From the NCBI RefSeq assembly GCF_006151805.1, contig NZ_VDDA01000002.1, forward strand, positions 585,436-649,435: a stretch of 64,000 nucleotides of DNA. The letters are read 5' to 3'. This document shows positions 41,106 to 56,380 of this stretch, one piece after another; the stretch's first letter is position 1, and every line of letters starts with the position of its first letter. The notes beneath the pieces were generated by a model, which was given only the letters and a program-made list of their open reading frames with translations, had not been told where the DNA came from and made no database searches. Position numbers and translations under genes: made by a program. This stretch comes from Methylobacterium terricola (GTDB lineage Bacteria; Pseudomonadota; Alphaproteobacteria; Rhizobiales; Beijerinckiaceae).

Positions 41106-43262
41106 CTACCACCGCCCCGTGATCGTCGCGAGCACGGTGAACGGCGCGCCCGGGATGTTGTTGAACTGGTTGAACGGTGCCTCGATGTAGCGCGCGTCGG
41201 TCAGGTTGCGCAGGTTGAGCGAGAACCGGGCGTGCTCGTTCAGATCGTAGAACACCGCCGCGTCGACCCGGGCATAGGCCCCGACCGTGAAGCTGTTGTT
41301 GAGGTCGCCGAAGCGCTTGCCGACATACGTCACGCCGGCCCCAATGCCGAGGCCGCGCCAGGCCCCCTCCTGGACCTGATAGGTGGTCCAGATGCTGCCG
41401 CTGAAGGCCGGCACGCCGACCAGCCGGTTGCCGACCGCGAAGGTGGTGTCGCGGGTGATGCGCGCATCGAGGTAACCGACGCCGCCGATGACCTTCCAGC
41501 CCGGCAGGATGGTGCCGGCCAAGTCGGCCTCGACGCCCTCGGAGCGCTGCTGCCCGGTGATCACCGAGAATCCGCTATTGACCGGATCGCTCGCCGCGAC
41601 GTTGTCGCGGGTGATCCGGAACGCGGCGGTGCTGAGGGTCAGCTCGGGATTGATGTCGTAGCGCGCGCCGACCTCGTATTGCTCGCCGGTCTCGGGCGCG
41701 GGATTCACGGCGCCGAGCACGTTGGCGGTCTGCGGCTTGAACGAGGTCGAGTAGCTGGCATAGAGCGCCAGCGGCTCCGCCGGCCGGTAGATCAGGCCGA
41801 CGCGGGGCGAGACGCCGGAGAGTTCCTGCGTCGGCGGCAGGCTGCGCGAGGTCGGCAGGCGACTAAAATAGAACTGGTCGCCGGTGTCGTAGCGCACGCC
41901 CAGCAGCAATTGCAGGCCGTAGCCGAGCTCGATCTGGTCCTGGGCGTAGAGGCCGGTCAGTTCGTTCTTCTGCCGCAGGTCGCTCTGGAACGAGAGCGGG
42001 CCGGGCAGCGCGCCGAAGGTCGGGTTGAGGAAACTGACCGACGCGATGTTGCCCTGCGTCGTGTAGGAGTGACGGTACCCGTTGATGTACTCGACGCCGA
42101 CGAGGGCGGTGTGGCGCAGGCCGAGCCAGTCGAACTTGGCGACGAGTTCGGTCTGGCTGTCGACCGAGGCGTAGCTCGAGACGGTGGAGGTCACCCGGCG
42201 GCTGAGCACCGTGCCGGCGGCGTTGACGCCGGTCGCCCGCGGCGAGATCAGGTCGAAGCTGCCGCCCTGCGCGTTGAGGACCTGGCGGATCATCAGGTTC
42301 TCGTTGAAGTCGTGCTCGACCTTCAGCGTGCCGAAATTCGCCATCGCGTTGTAGCGGGCCCAGGGCTCGCCGTAGTAGCGCGCGATGTTGTCGAGGGGCA
42401 CGCGGCCGCGGAAGGCGGTCAGGCCCTCGTCGTACTGGCCGTCCTGCTTGGTGAATTCGCCGAGGAAGGTGACCCGGGTGTCGGGGCTCGGGTTCCAGGT
42501 GAAGGCCGGGGCGACGAAGTTGCGGGTGTTGTCGCGCCCGCCGTAATTGCGGAAGGTCGGATCGGCCTCGGTGGCGAAGCTCACCCGGCCGGCCAGCCCC
42601 TCGGCGCTGGGGATCGGGCCCGAGACCGAGCCCTGCACCCGCCGGAAGCCGAAACTGCCGCCCTGCACGCTGGCATCCGCCATGGGCACGAAGCTCGCCT
42701 GCCGCGTCACGATGTTGATGACGCCGCCGGGGTCGCCGCGGCCGTAGAGCACCGAGGCCGGACCTTTCAGCACCTCGATCCGCTCGACATCGGCGAGGTC
42801 GCGCCTGGTGACGAAGAAGTTGCTGGCCTGGTTCAGGAACACGCCGTCGATGGCGTAGGTCTGGGTGTTGAAGCCGCGGATGTTGTAGGTTTCGGTGCGG
42901 CCCTGGAGCGTGCCGGCGGGCTGCACGTTGCTGACGTTGAACAGGGCGTCGGTGAGCCGCGTCTCCTGGCGGTCGACCAGGACCTCGCGCGGGATGACGT
43001 TGACACTCTGCGGCAGGTCGCGCAACGCCGTGTCGGTCTTGGTCGCGGTGGCGCTGCGGGTCGCGCGGTAGCCCTGGACCGGGCCAGTGGCGATCTCCCG
43101 GAAGGGCGGCACGCCGGCCACGGTGATCGCATCGAGGGCGATGGTCTCGCCCGCATCCTGCGCGCCGGCGCCGCCCACCGCTAGGACCGGCGCCGCGCCC
43201 GCGAGCAGGGCGACGAGCAGCGCGGAGCGATGCCGGCGGGCGGGGGAAAACGTGGAGCGCAC
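41106..43262 (-). CDS. TonB-dependent siderophore receptor
   Basis: A 718-residue outer-membrane receptor for ferric siderophore uptake. A signal peptide (about 1-35, ending VGGAGAQ) precedes the TonB-box region, then the plug domain (DLPQSVNVIPREVLVDRQET, NIRGFNTQTYAIDGVF, IEVLKGPASVLYGRGDPGG) and a 22-strand barrel ending in ...LATITGRW with the C-terminal aromatic residue expected for BAM recognition. GTG 43262 is the likely start (GAGG site upstream); 19 further codons are open. There is no adjacent regulator, TonB or permease. I did not find a convincing Fur, RirA or Irr box in the 437 bp upstream, though it is relatively AT-rich at 43380-43470. Confidence 0.93.
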   Translation of the reverse strand: MRSTFSPARRHRSALLVALLAGAAPVLAVGGAGAQDAGETIALDAITVAGVPPFREIATGPVQGYRATRSATATKTDTALRDLPQSVNVIPREVLVDRQETRLTDALFNVSNVQPAGTLQGRTETYNIRGFNTQTYAIDGVFLNQASNFFVTRRDLADVERIEVLKGPASVLYGRGDPGGVINIVTRQASFVPMADASVQGGSFGFRRVQGSVSGPIPSAEGLAGRVSFATEADPTFRNYGGRDNTRNFVAPAFTWNPSPDTRVTFLGEFTKQDGQYDEGLTAFRGRVPLDNIARYYGEPWARYNAMANFGTLKVEHDFNENLMIRQVLNAQGGSFDLISPRATGVNAAGTVLSRRVTSTVSSYASVDSQTELVAKFDWLGLRHTALVGVEYINGYRHSYTTQGNIASVSFLNPTFGALPGPLSFQSDLRQKNELTGLYAQDQIELGYGLQLLLGVRYDTGDQFYFSRLPTSRSLPPTQELSGVSPRVGLIYRPAEPLALYASYSTSFKPQTANVLGAVNPAPETGEQYEVGARYDINPELTLSTAAFRITRDNVAASDPVNSGFSVITGQQRSEGVEADLAGTILPGWKVIGGVGYLDARITRDTTFAVGNRLVGVPAFSGSIWTTYQVQEGAWRGLGIGAGVTYVGKRFGDLNNSFTVGAYARVDAAVFYDLNEHARFSLNLRNLTDARYIEAPFNQFNNIPGAPFTVLATITGRW

Positions 43263-43623
43263 GGGAACCTCAGGCGGAAGAAGCGGCCTCCCGCTGCGTA
43301 AACCCCCGGTCTGTGGCAATCAATCACTTCATCCCAGCAAGCTCTGGAACGGTTCCATGCTCGGTCGTTATCGCCCGTAGTGTTGCACAGGAGCATCTTG
43401 CGCAATGTTCGAAGGATGCGACCGGAGATGGATAACTTGCGAGGTCGCAGGTGAATTAGAATAGATACAGAAAGCGCGTTCGGTTGCGTGCGGAAATCTG
43501 CGCGAGAGGCGGCGGCATGATCGCATCGGGCGAGACCCCTCCCCTGCCCTGATGAACCGATCGGTCGACGGCGAAGGGCGGGCTTCCCGCCTTTCAGCCC
43601 CTCGCCGACCCCAGACACGACAA

Positions 43624-43653
43624 CGGGATCCGCCCCGGGGGGAGCGGATCCCG
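43624..43653. terminator. Hairpin downstream of gltD
   Basis: A perfect 10-bp stem (CGGGATCCGC at 43624-43633 with GCGGATCCCG at 43644-43653) encloses a G/C-rich 10-nt loop, 47 bp beyond the gltD stop. There is only a weak T-rich stretch after it on the minus strand, so termination is probable rather than certain. Confidence 0.5.
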
Positions 43654-43699
43654 CTGACCGCCACCGAACCGGCGACGGCGAAAACCGATCGTCCCGCCG

Positions 43700-45124
<1,425 letters not shown>

Positions 45125-45169
45125 CGGTGGAGTGCTCAGTTCGTGAAGTGGTCGGGCCGGCGGCGGGTC

Positions 45170-45772
45170 TCAAGCGACCCTGGCGACGGTGGCGGAGTGG
45201 GGGAGCGCGTCCCCGCAACGGGTGAGCCAGGCCCGGATCGCGGGCCGGCCCGAGAGATCGAATCCGCCCTCGTCGGCGAATTGCGTATAGGCGAACAATG
45301 CGACGTCCGCGATGCTGACTTCATCCCCGACGAACCAGTCGGCGGCGGTCAAGTGTCGCTCCATCCGGTCGAGGGCGGCTTCGCCCCCGTCGACCTTCTT
45401 CGGGTCTCGGGTCTCGGCCGGCTTAGCCTGATAGCGCATGTGGAAGCGGCAGACCGCGATGGTCGGCTCGTGATTGTACTGCTCCCAGAACAGCCACTCG
45501 TCGATCTTGGCCTGCACCCACGGATCCTCCGGCAGCAGGGCGGAACCGCGGGCGAGATAGCGGATGATCGCGTTCGACTGCGCGAGCGTCCGCCCGTCGT
45601 CGAACACCACACCCGGAACTTGGCCCACGGGGAAGCGGGCGAGGTAGTCGGGCGTGCGGCTCTCACCCCGCATGATGTCGACCGGGATCCAGTCATAGGC
45701 GAGCCCGAGGTGATCGGCGACGTACCGCACCTTCAGGCAATTGCCCGACATCATGTCGCCGTAGACCTTCAC
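45170..45772 (-). CDS. Glutathione S-transferase-like protein
   Basis: A 200-residue cytosolic GST. The N-terminal thioredoxin-like domain begins VKVYGDMMSGNCLKVRYVAD with the active-site region near Ser9-Asn11; QVPGVVFDDGRTLAQSNAII has the cis-Pro and the glutathione-gamma-Glu contact (Q-S). The C-terminal helical domain includes ADWFVGDEVSIADVALFAYT with the folding-motif Asp. It starts at GTG 45772 with a GGAG site. It lies between gltB and gltD, 45 bp before gltD, so it is probably transcribed with them. Substrate unknown. Confidence 0.88.
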   Translation of the reverse strand: MKVYGDMMSGNCLKVRYVADHLGLAYDWIPVDIMRGESRTPDYLARFPVGQVPGVVFDDGRTLAQSNAIIRYLARGSALLPEDPWVQAKIDEWLFWEQYNHEPTIAVCRFHMRYQAKPAETRDPKKVDGGEAALDRMERHLTAADWFVGDEVSIADVALFAYTQFADEGGFDLSGRPAIRAWLTRCGDALPHSATVARVA

Positions 45773-45807
45773 CGCGGAATCTCCGTGCGTCTCCGATCGT
45801 TCGTCAA

Positions 45808-46010
45808 GGCGCCACCCCAACCCTCCCCCCTCTGCGGGGGAGGGTGGCGAGCGGAGCGAGCGCAGCGGGACGAAGTCCCGCCGAGAGGGGCAGCGCGACG
45901 CTGATCCAGGCGGCGCCCGTCAAGACGCGCGACCTTTCCGGACGCGGCGCCCCTCTCCCGCCCCGCTCCGCGGGGCACCCTCCCCCGCAGAGGGGGGGGG
46001 GGAGGGTTCA
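45808..46010. repeat. Inverted palindromic repeats between gst and gltB
   Basis: Two imperfect inverted copies of a CCCTCCCCC-rich palindrome (about 45816-45846 and 45970-46008) flank about 120 bp. The right copy contains a run of 11 consecutive Gs at 45992-46002. The arrangement resembles the pair at 3801-3955 and may attenuate gltB transcription before gst and gltD. Confidence 0.6.
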
Positions 46011-46018
46011 GGTCGGCG

Positions 46019-50710
<4,692 letters not shown>

Positions 50711-51431
50711 GGTCTGGTCTCCCAAGGTCCGGTCGTCGTGTCGAGACTCGCGGAGGCGCGCGCTCGCCTGATGGTCAGAAGGGCCGGACGAACCGGCCGG
50801 GAAAAGCTCGGCCTGCCTCTGGGACAGGCGACCTGCCTCGGCGGCAGGCTATCCCACCGTCACCGGCGGGCGAAGTGGCGCGGGCAGCCGCGAGCGGCGC
50901 CGCGGGCGGGAGGGCCGAGGGCACGGCCGCCGCCTTATCGTTCTTCAGCCGCGGGAGGGTCGGTCGCGTCTCGCGAAGGGAGCGCCCGCACCTCGCGAGC
51001 GCCCGGCAGGCTTGGGTTCAGCCCGCGTGCGCCCGCACCGCCCGGATGGCGGCGCGTTTGGTATCTCGTTTGGCCGTCGTGCAAGCCACAAGCCAGCGCC
51101 CTTGCGACCCGGGGGCACGGGGCCCGGCCGGGAAAATGGGACAGCGGTACTGTCCTAACTCGGGGAACCTGCCAGATTTCAATCGGTCCAGCAAGAGGCC
51201 ATTCCGTCCACCCTTGTGCTTTTCTTGCGTTTCATCACCGCGACCCGCAACGAAATGCCGAATCTGGCGGAGACCGCGCATCTTTCCCCCGCGGGGACGC
51301 GAGATAATCGACCGGGCGGAACCGGGACGGCACGACGAGCAGGACATGACGGGCATGAGCGGCGGCGTCTCGTCCCGGCCGGCCTGCCCCGGCATGATGG
51401 TGTCGGGACGATCGAGGGAGCCGAGGGACCG
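50711..51431. other. Long divergent region between gltB and threonine aldolase
   Basis: A 721-bp gap between divergent genes. Open frames cross it but none has a ribosome site or recognisable protein sequence. It probably contains both promoters; the AT-richer part is around 51140-51240. No RNA gene was recognised. Confidence 0.4.
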
Positions 51432-52493
51432 ATGAACTTCGCGAGCGACAACGTGGTGGGCGCGAGCGCCCCGGTCCTGGAGGCGATCGTGCGCCACAAC
51501 GGCGGCGCGATGCCGGCCTACGGCGCCGACCCGCTGACGCTCGGGCTGACCCCGCGCTTCCGGACGCTGTTCGAGCATCCCGATCTCGCGGTGTTCCCGG
51601 TCGCCACCGGCACCGCGGCGAATGCGCTCGCCCTCTCGGTGATGGTGCCGCCCTTCGGGCTGTGCGTCTGCCACGAGGAGGCGCACGTGATGGAGGACGA
51701 GTGCGGCGCGCCGGAATTCTACACCCACGGCGCCAAGCTGCATGGGTTGCCCGGGCCCGGCAGCAAGATCGCCCCGGAGACCCTCGATGCGTTCCTCGGC
51801 GGCCTGACCCGCCACGTGAAGCAGATGCCGCCGCGGGCGCTCACCCTGTCGCAGCTCACCGAGAGCGGGCAGGTCTACACGCTGGAGGAGATCGCGCGTC
51901 TCAGCGGCATCGCCCATGCCCACGGCCTCACCGTCCACATGGACGGCGCGCGCTTCGCCAATGCGCTCCACGCGCTCGGCTGCTCGCCGGCCGAGATGAC
52001 GTGGCGCGCCGGCATCGACATCCTCTCGTTCGGGGCGAGCAAGAACGGCGCGCTCGCCGCCGAGGCGATCCTGGTCTTCCGCCCCGACCTCTCCGAGACG
52101 CTGGAGTTCCGCCGCAAGCGCGCTGGCCACATCCTGTCGAAGGGCCGCTTCCTCGCCGCGCAGCTCGACGCCTACCTCGCCGACGATCACTGGCTGGCGA
52201 ACGCGGCGCATGCCAACCGCATGGCCGCGCGCCTCGCGGCGGGCCTGTCCGCGATTCCCGGGGTTCGGCTGGCCTGGCCGGTCCAGGGCAACGAGCTGTT
52301 CCCGATCCTGCCGGCCGCCCTCGACGAGGCCCTGCGCGGCGGCGGCGCCGTCTACTACGACTGGGCGAGCCGCAGCCTGCCCGCCGGCGAAGGGGTGCGC
52401 GAGGGCGAGCGGATGATCCGTCTCATCACCGCCTTCTCGACCACCGACGCAGAGGTGGAGGCGTTCCTGGCGCTGGCGCGGCGGGCGGGATGA
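51432..52493 (+). CDS. Low-specificity L-threonine aldolase (PLP-dependent)
   Basis: A 353-residue fold-type I PLP enzyme that cleaves L-threonine/allo-threonine to glycine and acetaldehyde. Lys204 in SFGASKNGALAAEAI is the Schiff-base lysine; Asp171 and Arg174 in HMDGARFANAL position the cofactor. FASDNVVGASAPVLEAIVRH at the start and VATGTAANALAL (phosphate loop) fit the beta-eliminating lyase family. The ATG at 51432 gives the usual length. Beta-aryl or hydroxy-amino-acid specificity cannot be judged. Confidence 0.92.
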   Translation: MNFASDNVVGASAPVLEAIVRHNGGAMPAYGADPLTLGLTPRFRTLFEHPDLAVFPVATGTAANALALSVMVPPFGLCVCHEEAHVMEDECGAPEFYTHGAKLHGLPGPGSKIAPETLDAFLGGLTRHVKQMPPRALTLSQLTESGQVYTLEEIARLSGIAHAHGLTVHMDGARFANALHALGCSPAEMTWRAGIDILSFGASKNGALAAEAILVFRPDLSETLEFRRKRAGHILSKGRFLAAQLDAYLADDHWLANAAHANRMAARLAAGLSAIPGVRLAWPVQGNELFPILPAALDEALRGGGAVYYDWASRSLPAGEGVREGERMIRLITAFSTTDAEVEAFLALARRAG

Positions 52494-52650
52494 CGGTCGG
52501 GCCTCTCCTACCCGAAAGGCGATGCTGCCGACTGCCGCGCTCCCGCAATCCCGCCTCAATCCCGCGGTTAACAGAACCTTGTCCAAGCACGAGGGGAATG
52601 CGGGGCTCACGCAGCCCGGCACGACCCCGGAAACAAGGGAATGCGGGACG

Positions 52651-53739
52651 ATGACTGCAAAGCCGTCGAAGACGGGACCGCGGTCCGTGACGGGCGCGGC
52701 GCTCCTCGCCGCGCTCGCCGCCACGCTGCTGACGGGGGCGGTCGCGCCCGTCCGCGCGCAGGGCTACCGGGTCGTGATCGAGGACGAGGACGACGCGATC
52801 CTGCCGCCGCGGGCGGTGCTGTTCCGCCTCGGCCGGGCCGGCTTCACCGGCATGAGCCATCCGCGCTTCGACGGCGAGACCTACCGCGTCGAGGCCGACA
52901 GCCCGTGGGGCAACCGGGTGCAGCTCGTCGTCGATGCCCGCACCGGCCGCATCCTCGATCGCGAGCGCCTGGAGGCGCCGATGATTCCCCCCGGCACGAT
53001 TCCCGGTGGCCGTCGCCCCGGCTACGGCTGGACCGAGGCGGATGTGCGCCCGCCGGCGCCCCGCGACGAGATGTTTCGCGAGCGCGGCCCCCGCGGCGAC
53101 TTTCGCCAGGCCAACCCACGGGACGGCGACCCGCGGGACGGCGGCGCCTACGTCCCCGTGCCGCTCTCCCGGGCCGAGCCGCTGCCGCCGGTGGGCGAGT
53201 GCCCGGAGGAACGCCGGATCGCCGCCCGCCCGCTGCCGCCGTCAGCGCCCGGGCAAGGGGTTCACGGGCAAGGGATTCACGGGCAGGGCATCCCTGGGCA
53301 AGCGATCCCCGGCGCGGAGGCCCCCTCCCCGGCCGTGCGTGCCGCACCGGCCCCGCGCGCACCGGGCGCCGCCGGGCCTAATCCGCTCGGCCTCAACCCC
53401 GACAGCCCGGCCGCCCGCTCCGGTGCCGCGTCGCGCCGCGAGACCGCGCCCGATGCGGCCAGGCCCGAGGGCGTGAAGCCCGAGGCACCGCGGCGGACCG
53501 CCGCCCGGACGAAGCCGCCGGAGAAGATCGAGAAAGAGAAGATCGAGACGCCAGCGGCCCTCGTCCCGCCCCTCGCGCCGAAGGCCGAGCCGGCGCCGAA
53601 GCAAGCCGCCGAGGCCGCACCCAAGGCCCCGGACGCGAAGGACGGCACCTGGAAGACCCCGCCCGACGGCAACCGCCCGGTGCGGGTGATCGGCGGCATC
53701 ACGCAGGTGCCCGGCAAGGACGAGCCGGCGAAGGATTGA
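52651..53739 (+). CDS. Proline/alanine-rich exported protein, unknown
   Basis: A 362-residue protein. A signal peptide (about 1-37, ending APVRAQ) is followed by a small folded domain at about 38-115 (ILPPRAVLFRLGRAGFTGMS, then YRVEADSPWGNRVQLVVDAR, TGRILDRERL), which has a PepSY-like strand pattern. The remaining 240 residues are Pro/Ala/Gly/Lys-rich and include four 5-residue repeats (GQGVH, GQGIH, GQGIP, GQAIP) at about 201-220 and a KIEKEKIETP stretch. It ends with VRVIGGITQVPGKDEPAKD. No known family for the whole. A long hairpin with a T-run follows, a likely terminator. Confidence 0.75.
   Translation: MTAKPSKTGPRSVTGAALLAALAATLLTGAVAPVRAQGYRVVIEDEDDAILPPRAVLFRLGRAGFTGMSHPRFDGETYRVEADSPWGNRVQLVVDARTGRILDRERLEAPMIPPGTIPGGRRPGYGWTEADVRPPAPRDEMFRERGPRGDFRQANPRDGDPRDGGAYVPVPLSRAEPLPPVGECPEERRIAARPLPPSAPGQGVHGQGIHGQGIPGQAIPGAEAPSPAVRAAPAPRAPGAAGPNPLGLNPDSPAARSGAASRRETAPDAARPEGVKPEAPRRTAARTKPPEKIEKEKIETPAALVPPLAPKAEPAPKQAAEAAPKAPDAKDGTWKTPPDGNRPVRVIGGITQVPGKDEPAKD
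53251..53310 (+). repeat. Four 15-bp in-frame tandem repeats
   Basis: Units at 53251, 53266, 53281 and 53296 each start GGGCA and encode GQ[GA][VI][HP]. They lie inside the proline-rich gene and diverge progressively, consistent with slippage expansion. Confidence 0.7.
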
Positions 53740-53803
53740 TGCGGGGCGGGGGCGACGCAGTGCCCCCGGTCGCGCAACGACGTCCCGCGGGATTTCGACC
53801 TCT

Positions 53804-53882
53804 CCGCGTCGTCCCGGGGCTGCGAAAGCCGGGCCCGGGGCGCCAAACCGCAGGTCACGCAGGACGACGCGGCCAATTTTTC
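53804..53882 (+). terminator. Long stem-loop with T-run after the proline-rich gene
   Basis: CCGCGTCGTCC (53804-53814) pairs perfectly over 11 bp with GGACGACGCGG (53862-53872); the interior folds further (CCCGGGGC...GCCCGGGGCG). It is followed at once by CCAATTTTTC, a T-run suitable for intrinsic termination on the plus strand, 65 bp after the stop. Confidence 0.5.
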
Positions 53883-53912
53883 CCGCGATTCCGCCCCCCT
53901 ACCGTTCTGGAT

Positions 53913-53941
53913 CCCGGGCTCTCGCCTGTGCGAGGCCCGGG
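53913..53941. repeat. Palindrome in the region before livJ
   Basis: CCCGGGCTCTCGC pairs with GCGAGGCCCGGG with one bulge and a 4-nt loop. Similar CCCGGG-type palindromes occur near 59790-59830. In the 408-bp region between 53740 and 54147 this hairpin and the preceding terminator are the only structures seen; the livJ promoter lies after them. Confidence 0.45.
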
Positions 53942-54147
53942 CTGGCCCTGCGAGGGGGGCGAGGCTTGCGCAGATCGACAGGCCGGCCGGGTCGGCTAAT
54001 CTGTCGGCGATCTTCCCCCGCCCCTGTCCCGCTCTCTAGATCGAAAGACGCGGTCGACAAGCGCTGCCACTTTCGGTTCTATCCGGCACCCCGATAACCC
54101 GGCCGCCGAGGCCGGCACGGCAAGAAACGGTCCCCGGAGGAATCCAG

Positions 54148-55362
54148 ATGCGCTCATCCCTGACCGCTCTCGCGGCGGCGCTCGCCTGCGCGACCGCCCT
54201 CGCGGTCCCGGCCCTGGCGGCCGACCCGATCAAGATCGGCGTGACCGGCCCCTATACCGGCGGCTCCTCCTCGATGGGCGTGTCGATGCGCGACGGCGTG
54301 CGGCTCGCCGCCGACGAGATCAACAAGAGCGGCGGCGTGCTCGGGCGCCAGATCCAGCTCGTGGAGCGCGACGACGAGGCCAAGAACGAGGTCGGCGCCC
54401 AGGTCGCCCAGGAGCTGATCAACAAGGAGAAGGTGGTCGCCACCCTCGGCTTCATCAACACCGGCGTGGCGCTCGCCGCCCAGCGCTTTTACCAGGAAGC
54501 CGAGATCCCGGTGATCAACAACGTCGCCACCGGCACGATCATCACCAACCAGTTCAACCCGCCGGACTACGACAACAACTACGTCTTCCGGACCTCGGCC
54601 TACGACGTGCTGCAGGCCGGCATGATGGCCGACGAGGCGATCGCGCAGGGCTTCAAGAAGATCGCGATCCTGGCCGATTCGACCAATTACGGCCAGCTCG
54701 GCCGCGAGGACCTCGAGAAGTACTTCAAGGCGAAAGGCATCAAGCCGGTCGCGGTCGAGAAGTTCAACATCAAGGACGTCGACATGACGCCCCAGCTGTT
54801 GAAGTCGCAGGCCGCCGGCGCCGACGTGATCCTGGCCTACGGCATCGGCCCGGAGCTGGCCCAGATCGCCAACGGCATGGCCAAGCTCGGCTGGAAGGTG
54901 CCGATGATCACCTCGTGGCCGGCCTCGATGCAGAGCTTCATCGATATCGCCGGCGCGAACGGCAACGGCGTGATCATGCCCCAGACCTTCATCGAGGATA
55001 AGACGCTGCCGAAGCGCAAGTCGTTCCTCGACGGCTACTACGCCACCTTCAAGGTCAACAAGATCCCGACCCCGGTCGCAGGCGCGCAAGGGTACGATTC
55101 GGTCTACCTGCTGGCGGCCGCGATCAAGCAGGCCGGCTCCACCGACGGTGCCAAGGTGCGGGCCGCGCTCGAGAACCTGAACACCAAGGTAGAGGGCGTC
55201 GTCACCACCTACGACAAGCCGTTCACGGCCAAGGACCACAACGCCATCAGCCGCAACATGGTGGTGTTCGGCAAGGTCCAGGACGGCAAGATCGTCTATG
55301 CCAAGGACGAGGACGCCAAGAACGCCGGCGTCGTCCGCGTCAAGGAGAAGGCCTCGAACTGA
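54148..55362 (+). CDS. livJ: Branched-chain amino-acid-type ABC transporter substrate-binding protein
   Basis: A 404-residue periplasmic binding protein (HAAT/Leu-Ile-Val family). The signal peptide (about 1-25) ends ALAVPALA-A. The mature start ADPIKIGVTGPYTGGSSSMG and the following VRLAADEINKSGGVLGRQIQ are family signatures; VATLGFINTGVALAAQRFYQ and NVATGTIITNQF lie in the ligand-binding cleft. It heads the five-part liv system with LivH, the LivM-LivG fusion and LivF. The ligand could be amino acids, amides or urea; sequence alone does not decide. A GGAGG site precedes the ATG. Confidence 0.93.
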   Translation: MRSSLTALAAALACATALAVPALAADPIKIGVTGPYTGGSSSMGVSMRDGVRLAADEINKSGGVLGRQIQLVERDDEAKNEVGAQVAQELINKEKVVATLGFINTGVALAAQRFYQEAEIPVINNVATGTIITNQFNPPDYDNNYVFRTSAYDVLQAGMMADEAIAQGFKKIAILADSTNYGQLGREDLEKYFKAKGIKPVAVEKFNIKDVDMTPQLLKSQAAGADVILAYGIGPELAQIANGMAKLGWKVPMITSWPASMQSFIDIAGANGNGVIMPQTFIEDKTLPKRKSFLDGYYATFKVNKIPTPVAGAQGYDSVYLLAAAIKQAGSTDGAKVRAALENLNTKVEGVVTTYDKPFTAKDHNAISRNMVVFGKVQDGKIVYAKDEDAKNAGVVRVKEKASN

Positions 55363-55424
55363 GGCCGCAATTCGGCCCCGCGCATGAGGCGCGGGGCCTG
55401 CCCGTCGAGACGAGCCCTTCCCTC

Positions 55425-56297
55425 ATGCAGATCTTCCTTCAGCTCGTGGCGAGCGGCGTCGCCGTCGGCATGATCTACGCCGCGATCGCGTTCGGCTACC
55501 AGCTCACCTTCGCGACCTCGAAAACCCTGAATTTCGGCCAGGGCGAGGCGCTGATGCTCGGCGCCCTGTTCGGCCTCACGCTGGTGCCGTTCACCGGCTA
55601 CTGGCTGATGCTGCCGCTCGTCCTGGTCTTCGGCTTCGCCCTCGGCGCTGTCGTCGAGCGCCTCGGCGTCCGCCCGGCGGTGAAGATCAAGTCCGAGTAC
55701 GGGTGGATCATGGCCACCATCGCGCTCGGCATCATCTTCAAGAACGTCGCCGAGAACATCTGGGGCCGCGACGACCTCAAGTTCCCCTCGCCGCTGCCCG
55801 AGGAAGCGCTGACCTTCGGCGGCGTCCGCGTCCTGCCGATGGAGCTGATGATCGTCGCCGGCGCGCTCCTGATGATGCTCGCGGTCGAGCTGTTCAACCG
55901 CCGCTCGATCTGGGGCAAGGCAGTGGTGGCGACCTCGAACGACATCGACGCCGCCGGCCTGATGGGCATCAACACCCAGAAGGTCATCACCCTGTCCTAC
56001 TCGATCAGCGCCATGACGGCCGCCTTCGCGGGCGTGCTCGTCGCCCCCGTCACCCTCACCGGCGCCACGATGGGCTCGGTGCTGGCGCTCAAGGCCTTCG
56101 CGGTCGCGATCATCGGCGGCCTCGAATCCGGCCTCGGCGTCATCGTCGGCGGGCTGATCCTCGGCGTCGCCGAGACCCTGACCGGCTTCTACATCTCGAC
56201 CGGCTACAAGGACGTGCCCGGCCTGATCCTGCTCCTCGCCGTGCTGGCGGTGCGCCCGGTCGGCCTGTTCGGCAAGGCTGTGATCAAGAAGGTCTGA
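55425..56297 (+). CDS. livH: ABC transporter permease LivH
   Basis: A 290-residue inner-membrane permease with about eight helices. Hallmarks: MIYAAIAFGYQLTFATSKTL, NFGQGEALMLGALFGL, the EAA-like loop with VVATSNDIDAAGLMGINTQK and the C-terminal GLESGLGVIVGGLILGVAET. It follows livJ by 62 bp. Two strong hairpins separate it from the next gene. Confidence 0.94.
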   Translation: MQIFLQLVASGVAVGMIYAAIAFGYQLTFATSKTLNFGQGEALMLGALFGLTLVPFTGYWLMLPLVLVFGFALGAVVERLGVRPAVKIKSEYGWIMATIALGIIFKNVAENIWGRDDLKFPSPLPEEALTFGGVRVLPMELMIVAGALLMMLAVELFNRRSIWGKAVVATSNDIDAAGLMGINTQKVITLSYSISAMTAAFAGVLVAPVTLTGATMGSVLALKAFAVAIIGGLESGLGVIVGGLILGVAETLTGFYISTGYKDVPGLILLLAVLAVRPVGLFGKAVIKKV

Positions 56298-56311
56298 GTT
56301 CCTTTCCGCCT

Positions 56312-56339
56312 GTGCCGCTCCCGGTTGCGGGAGCGGCAC
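56312..56339. promoter_or_regulatory. Hairpin 1 between livH and livMG
   Basis: An 11-bp perfect stem (GTGCCGCTCCC/GGGAGCGGCAC) with a 6-nt loop GGTTGC, starting 14 bp after the livH stop. No T-run follows. It may protect the upstream mRNA end or attenuate. Confidence 0.55.
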
Positions 56340-56380
56340 TGACGTGTCGTCCGATCGCGCTGCAACCGGACGACACGTCA
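56340..56380. promoter_or_regulatory. Hairpin 2 between livH and livMG
   Basis: A 14-bp perfect stem (56340-56353 with 56367-56380) around a 13-nt loop, immediately adjacent to hairpin 1. The base composition suggests an interspersed palindrome or an RNA processing signal inside the liv operon. Confidence 0.55.

Noticed and set aside
43263..43699. Fur/RirA/Irr box upstream of the TonB receptor
   Set aside because: AT-rich patches exist near 43430-43470 but none matches a consensus closely enough to report.
50711..50725. TTG start for gltB at 50725
   Set aside because: It lies upstream of or within the ribosome-binding sequence that serves ATG 50710.
52568..52583. A third CtrA-like site (TTAA-N7-TTGTC)
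   Set aside because: Two mismatches from the consensus; too weak to annotate.
51018..52724. Minus-strand frame opposite threonine aldolase
   Set aside because: Antisense shadow with no motifs; the plus strand carries the PLP enzyme.
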